A stretch of 64,000 bases of DNA from Flagellimonas alvinocaridis (GTDB lineage: Bacteria; Bacteroidota; Bacteroidia; Flavobacteriales; Flavobacteriaceae). Of the stretch, positions 17,248 to 24,916 are shown piece after piece. The stretch is from NCBI RefSeq assembly GCF_004916895.1, contig NZ_SNTZ01000008.1:1-64000 (forward strand), written 5' to 3'. Below the pieces are notes generated by a model. That model saw nothing but the letters and a program-made list of their open reading frames with translations, made no database searches and was not told the origin of the DNA. Made by a program: the position numbers and the translations under genes. Every line of letters starts with the position of its first letter. Position 1 is the stretch's first letter.

Positions 17248-18462
17248 TTATCCAATCCTATATTTGGATTGGAGCAAATCCATATCCGCTGCCAGTTTCC
17301 GGTCAACGACCTTGGCATAGATCTGGGTCGTCTTTATATTGGTGTGGCCCAACATTTTACTCACGGATTCTATGGGAACCCCGTTGGCCAGGGTCACGGT
17401 GGTGGCAAAGGTGTGCCTGGAAAGGTGGAAGGTCACTTTTTTGTTGATCTTGCAGATTTCGGCGATGTCCTTGAGGTAGTCGTTCAGTTTTTGGTTGCTT
17501 ACCACGGGGAGTATATATCCTGTTTTTCGGGTATGGAATGCTGCATATTTTTCCATGATCGCCATGGGTATGGGCAATAGGGGAACACTGCTCTTGGTCT
17601 TGGTCTTTTTTCGTTCGGTCTTGATCCAGTGTTGACCTTTGATGTCCATGACAATATCATTCTCGGTGAGTTTCTTTACATCGGCATAGGAGAGCCCGGT
17701 AAAACAGCAGAATAGGAAGACGTCCCTTGCCCGTTCCAATTTTTTGTTCTTGAATTCCTTTTCCAGTAGGACATTAAGCTCACTTTCGGTCAGGACTTCC
17801 CGATCGATGAACTTCCATTGGGCCTTCCAGTGGAAGAAGGGATCTTTGTTGATCCAATTATGGGCATGGGCGATCCGGACAATTTTCTTGAAGTTGGTGA
17901 TGTACTTGGTGACGGTGTTTCTACCCCCGGCCTTGGTGACCCTTAAATGGTGCTCGAAGCTCTGGATAAAGGCGAGGTCCACTTTTTTGATGGGGATGTC
18001 CTCTTTGCCGTATTCCTTCTTTAGGAATTTTTCCAAATGTTTCATGGTCCTGTTGTGCTGGTAGTACCTTCCCATGGAATAGTCCTGGCCTACCAGTTCC
18101 AAGATCTGTTCGTTGTGTTCCCGGTATAGGGATATGAGCATTTTTTCGCGTTTGCCATTTCCGAGAAATCTATCCCTGATGCCGTTGGCGGTTATGGTCT
18201 TTCCTTTGGAGACCATTTTACCGTGGATTTCATACAGTCGGTGGCGGATCTCGTCTAGGTACTTGTTGGTGTCCTGGGCGAATTGGCTGCTTCCCTTTAC
18301 CTTTCCTGCGTCTGGGTTCCATTGGTTGGGGTCTACCTTTCGTTGGACGCTGAGTTCGATGCGCTTTGTGCCTACGGTGATGCGCAGGTAAATGGAGGCC
18401 CTTTGGTCATTGTTTGATCGGCTTTTCCTGGTGTAGAACAGGATTGCTAACGATTTTTTCAT
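17248..18462 (-). CDS. Bacteroidota-type tyrosine recombinase/integrase
   Basis: Site-specific recombinase of 404 residues. Order: an N-terminal arm-binding domain (LFYTRKSRSNNDQRASIYLR), a SAM-like core-binding domain (about 110-205) and the catalytic domain with HLSRHTFATT (346-355), LGH (371-373) and the nucleophile Tyr382 in TTQIYAKV. The position of the first catalytic Arg reads FTGLSYADV, with Ser258; Ser or Ala here is known in Bacteroides-type integrases. I start at 18462 (MKKSLAILFYTRKS), since the 37 extra residues of the longer frame are not family-like. Its 5' end faces the 3' end of the tRNA-Arg at 18711, the usual arrangement of an element integrated in a tRNA gene. Confidence 0.93.
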   Translation of the reverse strand: MKKSLAILFYTRKSRSNNDQRASIYLRITVGTKRIELSVQRKVDPNQWNPDAGKVKGSSQFAQDTNKYLDEIRHRLYEIHGKMVSKGKTITANGIRDRFLGNGKREKMLISLYREHNEQILELVGQDYSMGRYYQHNRTMKHLEKFLKKEYGKEDIPIKKVDLAFIQSFEHHLRVTKAGGRNTVTKYITNFKKIVRIAHAHNWINKDPFFHWKAQWKFIDREVLTESELNVLLEKEFKNKKLERARDVFLFCCFTGLSYADVKKLTENDIVMDIKGQHWIKTERKKTKTKSSVPLLPIPMAIMEKYAAFHTRKTGYILPVVSNQKLNDYLKDIAEICKINKKVTFHLSRHTFATTVTLANGVPIESVSKMLGHTNIKTTQIYAKVVDRKLAADMDLLQSKYRIG

Positions 18463-18653
18463 GGTTTTCTGCCTTTTTTCGATTTCAATGTTGTCTTTGT
18501 TACTTTGTTGACAACTGATATTCAGATTTTTAACATTAAATCGACACGCTTTTTGCGGATTTGGCAATGCCAAAAGTGCACACCGGATTGCACACCGGAT
18601 TGCTCACCAATCCCTTTGTTTACGTTTGGAACCAAATAGGGGCAATGAAAATG

Positions 18654-18688
18654 AAAAAGCCCTAAATCATTGATAATTAGGGCTTTTT
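18654..18688 (-). terminator. Terminator hairpin downstream of tRNA-Arg
   Basis: Inverted repeat AAAAGCCCTAA / TTAGGGCTTTT around an 11-nt loop, with A and T runs on both sides, so it can work in both directions. It lies between the tRNA 3' end and the integrase start. Confidence 0.8.
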
Positions 18689-18710
18689 GGATTCATATGG
18701 AAGTATGATG

Positions 18711-18784
18711 TGATCGCGGAAGGATTCGAACCTTCGACCGTCTGCTTAGAAGGCAGATGCTCTATCCAGCTGAGCTACGCGACC
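18711..18784 (-). tRNA. tRNA-Arg (anticodon TCT)
   Basis: 74 nt read from 18784 down. The acceptor stem GGTCGCG pairs with CGCGATC (one G-T), with discriminator A. The D arm is AGCTCAGCTGGATAGAGC, the anticodon stem-loop TCTGC-CTTCTAA-GCAGA gives TCT, and the T arm contains GGTTCGAATCC. CCA is not encoded. It borders the integrase gene and is a likely attachment site. Confidence 0.96.
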
Positions 18785-18798
18785 TAAGTTTGCGGGTG

Positions 18799-18806
18799 CA
18801 AAGATA
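18799..18806 (-). promoter_or_regulatory. -7 box of the tRNA-Arg promoter
   Basis: Minus-strand TATCTTTG, a perfect match to the Bacteroidota TAnnTTTG element, 14 bp before the tRNA 5' end. A clear -33 TTTG is not seen. Confidence 0.55.
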
Positions 18807-18876
18807 CTAATGTCTTCGGTTGTAAAAAAAATTTTTTTGATTTCTTACCCCCTTCACCCCTATTTCCTCTGATTCT

Positions 18877-19755
18877 CTAGTGAAATCCTATTTTCTTGAG
18901 TCCTTCGTGGCTTATTTTAATCACGTCCAAGGGTTCCTTGTCCCAGGTCATATCCTGCTCAACGAAATATTTTAACATTCCAGAAGCTTCTTTTTGAGCC
19001 AAAATCCTTTTAAAATCAATGTTACCTTCACCAACTGGGGCAAATTTTCCCTCCTCATCCATATCCTTGACATGCCATGCCTTAAATCGGCCCGGATACA
19101 TTTCAAAATAAGCAAGTGGGTCCGCCCCTGCCTTGGTCACCCAGTATAAATCCATTTGAAAGTTCACATACTTTGGGTCTGTGTGCTCCAAAAGGTAATC
19201 AATGGGTACAATACCCTCTTCATTCGTTTGATACTCGAAATCGTGGTTATGGTATAACAATTTCAATCCAGCGGCTTCACATTTTTTTCCCATTTGGGTA
19301 AGTATTTCTGCCAAATCGGATACAGAACCTTTCATTCCCATACTTCTGGTCTCAGCATTGTAGGTAAAAAGTCCCATTGGAGGTACTGGAATAACAAAGT
19401 ACTCAAATCCCACTCTTTTGGCAGCTTCCAATTCAGTATCAATATTGTCCAAAGTGGCGGATGCCTGATGCGTACTTACCGGCTGTAGTCCCAGACCATT
19501 CAAATACGCCTTAAAATCCTCGGGAGCCATTCCATAGTACTTCCCATCATTGTAACCAGCGGCCTCCACATAGGCGTAGCCTGCCTCCTTTACCTTCTCC
19601 AGGGCAGCCTTGGCATCATCTCCCATATTATCCCTGACCGTATACAAGGCCAGTCCGCCAAAACTCTCTTGAGCATTTAAACTTACTGTTAAAAGCAGTG
19701 TTAAAAATATACCTAAAACACCTTTAGCTAATATTAAAACTGTTTTCATCTTCAT
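18877..19755 (-). CDS. Secreted sugar phosphate isomerase/epimerase-like TIM-barrel protein
   Basis: 292 residues with a Sec signal peptide (about 1-29, ending SLNAQ). The rest is the xylose-isomerase-like/AP-endonuclease-2 TIM barrel: LALYTVRDNMGDDAKAALEK, YHNHDFEY, VNFQMDLYW, WHVKDMDEEGKFAPVGEGNID. The conserved Glu, His and Asp residues expected to bind a divalent metal are present. Such exported relatives are often found in Bacteroidota sugar clusters, possibly acting as epimerases or dehydratases on unphosphorylated sugars. A terminator after eda separates it from the main operon, so it has its own promoter. Confidence 0.85.
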   Translation of the reverse strand: MKMKTVLILAKGVLGIFLTLLLTVSLNAQESFGGLALYTVRDNMGDDAKAALEKVKEAGYAYVEAAGYNDGKYYGMAPEDFKAYLNGLGLQPVSTHQASATLDNIDTELEAAKRVGFEYFVIPVPPMGLFTYNAETRSMGMKGSVSDLAEILTQMGKKCEAAGLKLLYHNHDFEYQTNEEGIVPIDYLLEHTDPKYVNFQMDLYWVTKAGADPLAYFEMYPGRFKAWHVKDMDEEGKFAPVGEGNIDFKRILAQKEASGMLKYFVEQDMTWDKEPLDVIKISHEGLKKIGFH

Positions 19756-19870
19756 CTGTAATAATTAATTCCTGTTCAATATAGGATTTTCTTGGGGATC
19801 TGCCTTTATGAATTCTTACCTGTTCACTTCAAGATTCCCAAAGTTTTCAAACGGCAGACAATTCCATAAG

Positions 19871-19920
19871 AAAAGCCAATAACAAAAATTGATTGAATCA
19901 ATTCGTTGCTATTGGCTTTA
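19871..19920 (-). terminator. Terminator after the locus 2 catabolic operon
   Basis: On the minus strand AAAGCCAATA pairs with TATTGGCTTT around an inner AATTGATTCAATCAATT-like stem, followed by TTCTTAT. It lies 20 bp after the aldolase stop and marks the end of the long operon. Confidence 0.75.
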
Positions 19921-19939
19921 CAGATTTATGCTAGGTTCC

Positions 19940-20605
19940 TTAACGGATTTCCTGAATGGTCTTCAATGTATCACGAACCAATGCTTCCAGTCCGGCATAA
20001 TCTTGATCAGCCAAAACCTTTTTGCTGATCAGTTGAGATCCCATACCTACACAAGTCACCCCAGAGGCAAACCATGCTTTCAGGTTATCGGTTTCCGTGC
20101 TTACCCCTCCGGTGGGCATGATGCTCGTCCAAGGTTGCGGTCCCTTTATTGCTTTCACAAAATCGGGGCCATAGGTCGATCCCGGGAACAGTTTAATGAT
20201 CTCCACACCCAACTCCTCGGCTCGGTTAATCTCCGTTAGACTACCACAGCCTGGTGAATACATTATCTTTCTACGGTTACAGGTCACTGCAATGTCCTCA
20301 CGCAATGATGGGGTCACAATGAAATTTGCCCCCATCTGTATAAAAAGTGAAGCCGCTGCTGCATCTGTAATGGACCCAACTCCCATAATCATACCTGGAA
20401 GTTTGGCCAAAGCGTACTTATTGAGTTCTGAAAAGACCTCATAAGCAAAATCACCACGGGCCGTGAATTCCAACAAACGTGCCCCACCATCATAACATGC
20501 CTTGAGCACCTTTTTTCCAAGTTCCACATCAGGGTGATAGAACAACGGGACCATGCCTGTTTCCTGCATCACCTGCGCCACTTCCAATCTACTGTACCTT
20601 GCCAT
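19940..20605 (-). CDS. eda: 2-keto-3-deoxy-6-phosphogluconate aldolase (KDPG/KHG aldolase family)
   Basis: Cleaves KDPG to pyruvate and glyceraldehyde 3-phosphate in the cytoplasm. 221 residues of a class I aldolase: catalytic Glu46 in LLEFTARG, Schiff-base Lys138 in EIIKLFPGS, phosphate-binding GGVSTETDN. There is no signal peptide. It lies 25 bp after the KDG kinase gene, as expected for consecutive Entner-Doudoroff steps, and is the last gene of the operon. Confidence 0.94.
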   Translation of the reverse strand: MARYSRLEVAQVMQETGMVPLFYHPDVELGKKVLKACYDGGARLLEFTARGDFAYEVFSELNKYALAKLPGMIMGVGSITDAAAASLFIQMGANFIVTPSLREDIAVTCNRRKIMYSPGCGSLTEINRAEELGVEIIKLFPGSTYGPDFVKAIKGPQPWTSIMPTGGVSTETDNLKAWFASGVTCVGMGSQLISKKVLADQDYAGLEALVRDTLKTIQEIR

Positions 20606-20630
20606 ATATCTTCTTCTATCTAAATATTAA

Positions 20631-21677
20631 TTATCGGGCAACCCGTCCAGAGGCATCTCCTCCCATGAGCTTCTCCACTTCATCCACTGTAACCAAGTTC
20701 GCATCTCCTTTGATGGTGTGCTTCAGGCAAGAAGCCGCCACCGCAAAGTCCAGTGCATTTTGATCATCTTCAGGATACTTGAGCAGTCCATAAATAAGGC
20801 CTCCCATAAACGAATCCCCACCACCTACACGATCTACGATATGGGTGATCTGGTATTCACTGGATTTGTACATGGTCTTCCCATCATACAAAACCCCTGC
20901 CCACGTATTGTGCGAAGCGGATATGGATCCCCTTAGGGTCGTAATCACTTTTTTGGCATTTGGGAAACGTTCCATCATCTGCTTACAGACCGACAAAAAG
21001 GCCTCTGCCTTCACATGTTCACCTTGAGTAGTGATGTCCAGTCCTTCCGGCTTGATCCCAAAGTGCTTCTCTGCATCTTCCTCGTTTCCTAGGACGATAT
21101 CACAATATGAGGTCAGTTCGGACATGATCTCCTCACGCTTGGCATCGTCACAAAATTTCCAAAGTTTGGCTCTATAATTAAGGTCCGTGGAAACGGTAAG
21201 TCCCAATTTCTTGGCAGCTTTAACGGCTTCGATACAGGCATCGGCAGCTCCTTGGGATATGGCGGGAGTGATTCCTGTCCAGTGGAACCATTCGGCCCCT
21301 TTGAACACTGTATCCCAATCCACCATGCCTTTGGTGATCTCGGCCATGGCCGAATGGGCACGGTCATAGACCACTTTACTTCCCCTACTCACTGCACCGG
21401 TTTCTAAAAAGTATATTCCAAGACGGTCACCACCAAATACAATATGTTCGGTACCAACACCTCTTTTCCGCATCTCCATAAGGGCACATTCCCCTATGTC
21501 GTTCTTGGGAAGTCGCGTCACAAAATCCACGGGAACCCCATAATTGGCCAAGGAAACCGCCACATTGGACTCTCCCCCACCGTACACCACATCAAAACTG
21601 CTTGCTTGCGAAAACCTTAAAAAACCTTCAGGGGCCAATCGAAGCATAATCTCTCCAAATGTCACAACTCTTTTCAT
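20631..21677 (-). CDS. kdgK: 2-keto-3-deoxygluconate kinase (PfkB family)
   Basis: Phosphorylates KDG to KDPG. 348 residues of the ribokinase/PfkB fold: opening VTFGEIMLRLAPEGFLRF, sugar-binding GGGESNVAVSLANYG, and the anion-hole/catalytic motif DRVGGGDSFMGG (catalytic Asp288). Cytoplasmic. Its place between the transporter and the aldolase supports KDG as substrate rather than another keto sugar, although PfkB specificity cannot be read directly. Confidence 0.92.
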   Translation of the reverse strand: MKRVVTFGEIMLRLAPEGFLRFSQASSFDVVYGGGESNVAVSLANYGVPVDFVTRLPKNDIGECALMEMRKRGVGTEHIVFGGDRLGIYFLETGAVSRGSKVVYDRAHSAMAEITKGMVDWDTVFKGAEWFHWTGITPAISQGAADACIEAVKAAKKLGLTVSTDLNYRAKLWKFCDDAKREEIMSELTSYCDIVLGNEEDAEKHFGIKPEGLDITTQGEHVKAEAFLSVCKQMMERFPNAKKVITTLRGSISASHNTWAGVLYDGKTMYKSSEYQITHIVDRVGGGDSFMGGLIYGLLKYPEDDQNALDFAVAASCLKHTIKGDANLVTVDEVEKLMGGDASGRVAR

Positions 21678-21730
21678 TCCTTTTACTAATCGTATTTTTT
21701 GTTTGTTATTTTTTAATTTAATCTAGTTTC

Positions 21731-22837
21731 TTATTCTTTATCTTCCTCGATCTCTTCTCCCTTTGGAGGTCTTTTGTGCCAGTACGATGCCAAGATAGAT
21801 CCTGTAATGTTCATAAGCGGACCAAATACCGCAGGAGCGAGCCCCATAGTGGCAATCTTACCCAAGGAGTTTGCAATACCTGAGGCCAATCCACCATTTT
21901 GCATTCCTACTTCTATGGATATGGTCCTGGAATCCCGCTCAGACATGCCCACAAGTCGTGCAAACCAATATCCTAATGTGTACCCAAAAAGGTTGTGTAC
22001 CAATACCAGTACCATCAACAGACCACCTATATCCAAAAGACTGTCCCTTCCGGCCGCTGTGATCACTACTATAATTAGTCCTATTCCTAGCATAGAAATC
22101 ACTGGCATGGCTTTATCCAACCATTTGGCGCCATCACCCCTCAATTTGTTGAACAACAGACCGGCGCCAATGGGCAGGATAATCATCTTGACGATGCTCC
22201 ACATCATACCCAATACATCTATTTCAATGAACTCCCCTGCCAATAGTTTCATCAACAAAGGGGTTACAAAGGGAGCTATCAGTGTAGCAATGGAAGTAAT
22301 GGTTATGGACAGGGCCAAATTTGCCTTGGCCAAGTAGGCCATTACATTTGAGGCCACACCGCTAGGCGAGCAGCCTATCAACACTATACCTGCAGCAATC
22401 TCCGGTGGAAAATCACTTAAGGTTGCCAATATAAAACCCATGACCGGCATAATGGCCAACTGGGCGGTAACCCCTACCAAAACCCCTTTTGGGGTCTTAA
22501 TTATTCCTACAAAATCATTGACACTCATGGAGGTTCCCATCCCAAACATGATTATCTGGATCAAAGGGATGATCAAACCTGTGAGTTTAAAGTCGCCTAT
22601 ATACGTAAAATATTGTGGGTAATATAGTGCCAATGTTACCCCGGCAAATATCAAGGCGGTGAATACATTGCCGTTCAAGGATTCGTACCCGCTAAAACCA
22701 TAGGCGCAAAAAGCAAATACACCAATGATTACCAGACCGGCACTGGCCAAATTACCCGTTACGGCCATTCCTATGGCAATGCACAGCAACAGCAGTGAAA
22801 TCCACAATGAAATCGAATGTTTGTTTAATTTTTTCAA
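21731..22837 (-). CDS. BASS-family (bile acid:sodium symporter-like) transporter
   Basis: 368 residues with about ten membrane helices. It carries the BASS hallmark GCSPSGVASNVMAYLAKANLALS and a second conserved segment EVGMQNGGLASGIAN. Members import organic anions with sodium. Its position directly before kdgK and eda, and after exported enzymes that could make a keto-deoxy acid, suggests that it brings 2-keto-3-deoxygluconate or a similar acid into the cytoplasm. This substrate is inferred. Confidence 0.9.
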   Translation of the reverse strand: MKKLNKHSISLWISLLLLCIAIGMAVTGNLASAGLVIIGVFAFCAYGFSGYESLNGNVFTALIFAGVTLALYYPQYFTYIGDFKLTGLIIPLIQIIMFGMGTSMSVNDFVGIIKTPKGVLVGVTAQLAIMPVMGFILATLSDFPPEIAAGIVLIGCSPSGVASNVMAYLAKANLALSITITSIATLIAPFVTPLLMKLLAGEFIEIDVLGMMWSIVKMIILPIGAGLLFNKLRGDGAKWLDKAMPVISMLGIGLIIVVITAAGRDSLLDIGGLLMVLVLVHNLFGYTLGYWFARLVGMSERDSRTISIEVGMQNGGLASGIANSLGKIATMGLAPAVFGPLMNITGSILASYWHKRPPKGEEIEEDKE

Positions 22838-22895
22838 AAGTTGAGTTTGTTTTGGTTATTCTTATGCGTACTGTTCCTGTGCATGGAACAGATAC

Positions 22896-23390
22896 CTATA
22901 GCTTAAAGGCTTGTCTGGCCAGTAATTGCCATTCTCCTTCTTGGGAGAGTTCATAAATCTGCATGTTCCCTATTTTGATTTCCAGGGGTTCCCCATCTTT
23001 TGTGGCACTGGCCAAAAAAATGTTCCGTACCACCGCAGTATTCCCCGATAAGGTAATAGTCTGCTCTGGTCCGGCCACTGATTGAAAATCAAAAGGGCCA
23101 TTGAGCACATCATCTATAAAGGTTGCTTTATCCTGGACCAATCCACTGGAATGGCCGTAGGTCATCTTGTCCGAGCAAAGTTTTTCCAACACTTCTTTGG
23201 TTGGATTTTCCAATGCCTTATTAAATTCCAAAACCACAGCTTCCACGTCCGATACTTTAGGCGCAGGGGCTGCGGATTCAACCACTGTTGTTGTCTCTTC
23301 CGGTTTCTGTTGGGTATCCCCGCAGGAAGCTAGGGATAGCAACAGGGCCATTGCCGAAAGGGCAATGGCCGTATTATTTTTTACAGTCAT
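22896..23390 (-). CDS. NTF2/SnoaL-like (DUF4440-type) lipoprotein
   Basis: 164 residues. A signal peptide ends in the lipobox LASC (Cys23), a Glu/Ala/Pro linker follows, and then an NTF2-like cone (VEAVVLEFNKALENPTKEVLEKL, YGHSSGLVQDKATFIDDVLNG, WQLLARQAFKL in pieces). Such domains form small binding pockets and sometimes catalyse isomerisation or dehydration. The role in the operon is unknown. Confidence 0.8.
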   Translation of the reverse strand: MTVKNNTAIALSAMALLLSLASCGDTQQKPEETTTVVESAAPAPKVSDVEAVVLEFNKALENPTKEVLEKLCSDKMTYGHSSGLVQDKATFIDDVLNGPFDFQSVAGPEQTITLSGNTAVVRNIFLASATKDGEPLEIKIGNMQIYELSQEGEWQLLARQAFKL

Positions 23391-23416
23391 AAATATTTAT
23401 TAATCTTTAATTCTCT

Positions 23417-24349
23417 TTACCAAGTTCTCTTACTTAAGACCTTGTCCAGTTCTTCCCTGGTCATTTTTCCAAGTTCAGGTTTTCCTTTTAGCCAATTGAT
23501 AAAGTCATTCTTGATTTTATCGCTCCACTGACTATCGATTTCCCCTGTGGTGTACTTTTTGGTTCTTACCATTTCAAAACCGAACACATCCTTTAGTGCA
23601 ACGAATTCTGCGGTAGCCACTACTTGTTCCGCCAAATGGGCTGGTACAAAAAGAACACCTTCTTGTTTGGCAATCACCAAATCACCGGGAAGTACTATGG
23701 CAGCACCCATACGGATGGGCACATTGAGTCCCATGGTTACCATTTCCTCCAAAAAAGAAGGATGGAAATCCCGTACAAAAGCATTGAACCCTTCCAATTC
23801 CTTGACGGTTTCCAAATCCCTTGCACTTCCGTTGAAGACCACACCATTGCCCGACTTGCTAAAAATTGACGTGGCCAATGTGGCTCCCATAAGTGTACCT
23901 GCATCAATTTTTCCGAAGCCATCCGCAACATAAACGTCACCTTGGGAAAGCATTTCGATAGGCCAGGAATTGGTATTTCCTTTTCTGCCCTCGGCATGTC
24001 CACGCGCTTTGATGTTACTTTCCACATCGGGTCGGCTTGGCATGTACATGGCCGTTAGCGCACGGCCCACTACCGGAACATCATCATGGATCATTTTCCA
24101 ATTCCCTTCGAACTGGTTGGTATACCCTTCGTTATTGAGTACGGTCCAAGCATCATCTATCCCTATTTTCTTGGCTCTCTCCAAAATACCATCCGGAATA
24201 CGGGGGCGTCCATCATCAAAACGTTCACCCTTCCATTCCGAAGTCAAGAAAATCAACTCCTCTTTTGGGATTGTCTGACCTTTCAGACCTATTGAGATAA
24301 AAAATAAAAATACTATGGCAATGTTCAGTTTGAACATATGTTTCATCAT
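23417..24349 (-). CDS. Exported RraA-like (HMG/CHA aldolase superfamily) protein
   Basis: 310 residues with a Sec signal peptide (about 1-25, ending GLKGQ). The body is the RraA/aldolase fold: VVGRALTAMYMPSRPD, GDVYVADGFGKIDAGTLMGA and NGSARDLETVKE, which contain the Gly-rich loop and the Arg-Asp pair used by metal-dependent oxaloacetate/HMG aldolases. An extended C-terminus is also present. RraA-family proteins are normally cytoplasmic, so the signal peptide is notable. A periplasmic lyase or decarboxylase acting on a sugar acid is possible. Confidence 0.85.
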   Translation of the reverse strand: MMKHMFKLNIAIVFLFFISIGLKGQTIPKEELIFLTSEWKGERFDDGRPRIPDGILERAKKIGIDDAWTVLNNEGYTNQFEGNWKMIHDDVPVVGRALTAMYMPSRPDVESNIKARGHAEGRKGNTNSWPIEMLSQGDVYVADGFGKIDAGTLMGATLATSIFSKSGNGVVFNGSARDLETVKELEGFNAFVRDFHPSFLEEMVTMGLNVPIRMGAAIVLPGDLVIAKQEGVLFVPAHLAEQVVATAEFVALKDVFGFEMVRTKKYTTGEIDSQWSDKIKNDFINWLKGKPELGKMTREELDKVLSKRTW

Positions 24350-24377
24350 GTTTAAGTTAATCGTTTGTACTATTTGT

Positions 24378-24857
24378 TTAGTCCAAAGCAGCTATACAAT
24401 CAATCTCCACCAAAGAATCCCCAGGAACACCACCATAGGTAGCGACAGTAGTTCTTACAGGAGGGTTTTTACCGAAACGTCCACGATACACTTCGTTCAT
24501 TGCATGATAATCGTTAAGGTCTGCCAAATACACATTTACTTTAAGGACCTTATCCATTGAGGAACCGTTCTTTTCCAATTCTTTCTGGATATTATCCAAT
24601 ACAATCTTGGTGTGCGCTTTTATTTCGAAAGGTTCAACGTGAGCTCCTTTACCTGCTATGTATAAAGTGTTTCCATGCTTTACTGCTCCAGAGAACAAAG
24701 GAACATCCTGATCGGTAATGATATCACCTACAACCTCTTTTTTAGCCTTGGCGCCTCCGGTCATGGCCTTTGCAGCTGTTGTAGCCCCAACTCCAAAAAG
24801 AGCTGCCAATCCTACTCCTATTCGTTTGAACGATGATCTTCTTGTTTGATTTTCCAT
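24378..24857 (-). CDS. Tat-exported RidA-family enamine/imine deaminase
   Basis: RidA proteins hydrolyse reactive enamine/imine intermediates released by PLP enzymes. 159 residues with start MENQTRRSSFKRIG; the longer frame to 24920 overlaps the upstream gene and is not needed. The signal has a twin-arginine motif TRRSSFK and an AKA cleavage site. The RidA fold keeps the active-site Arg in NPPVRTTVATYG and Glu in VEIDCIA. It lies directly after a Tat-type PLP lyase, so it probably works on that enzyme's product in the periplasm. Confidence 0.88.
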   Translation of the reverse strand: MENQTRRSSFKRIGVGLAALFGVGATTAAKAMTGGAKAKKEVVGDIITDQDVPLFSGAVKHGNTLYIAGKGAHVEPFEIKAHTKIVLDNIQKELEKNGSSMDKVLKVNVYLADLNDYHAMNEVYRGRFGKNPPVRTTVATYGGVPGDSLVEIDCIAALD

Positions 24858-24916
24858 ATTACAATGTTTAAAAATGATTAAGGTTTGTTTGTTTACTATT
24901 CTAGCTTTTTTAATGA

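Noticed and set aside
18711..18730. Direct repeat of the tRNA-Arg 3' end as the second attachment site
   Set aside because: I could not find a convincing second copy by eye within this window.
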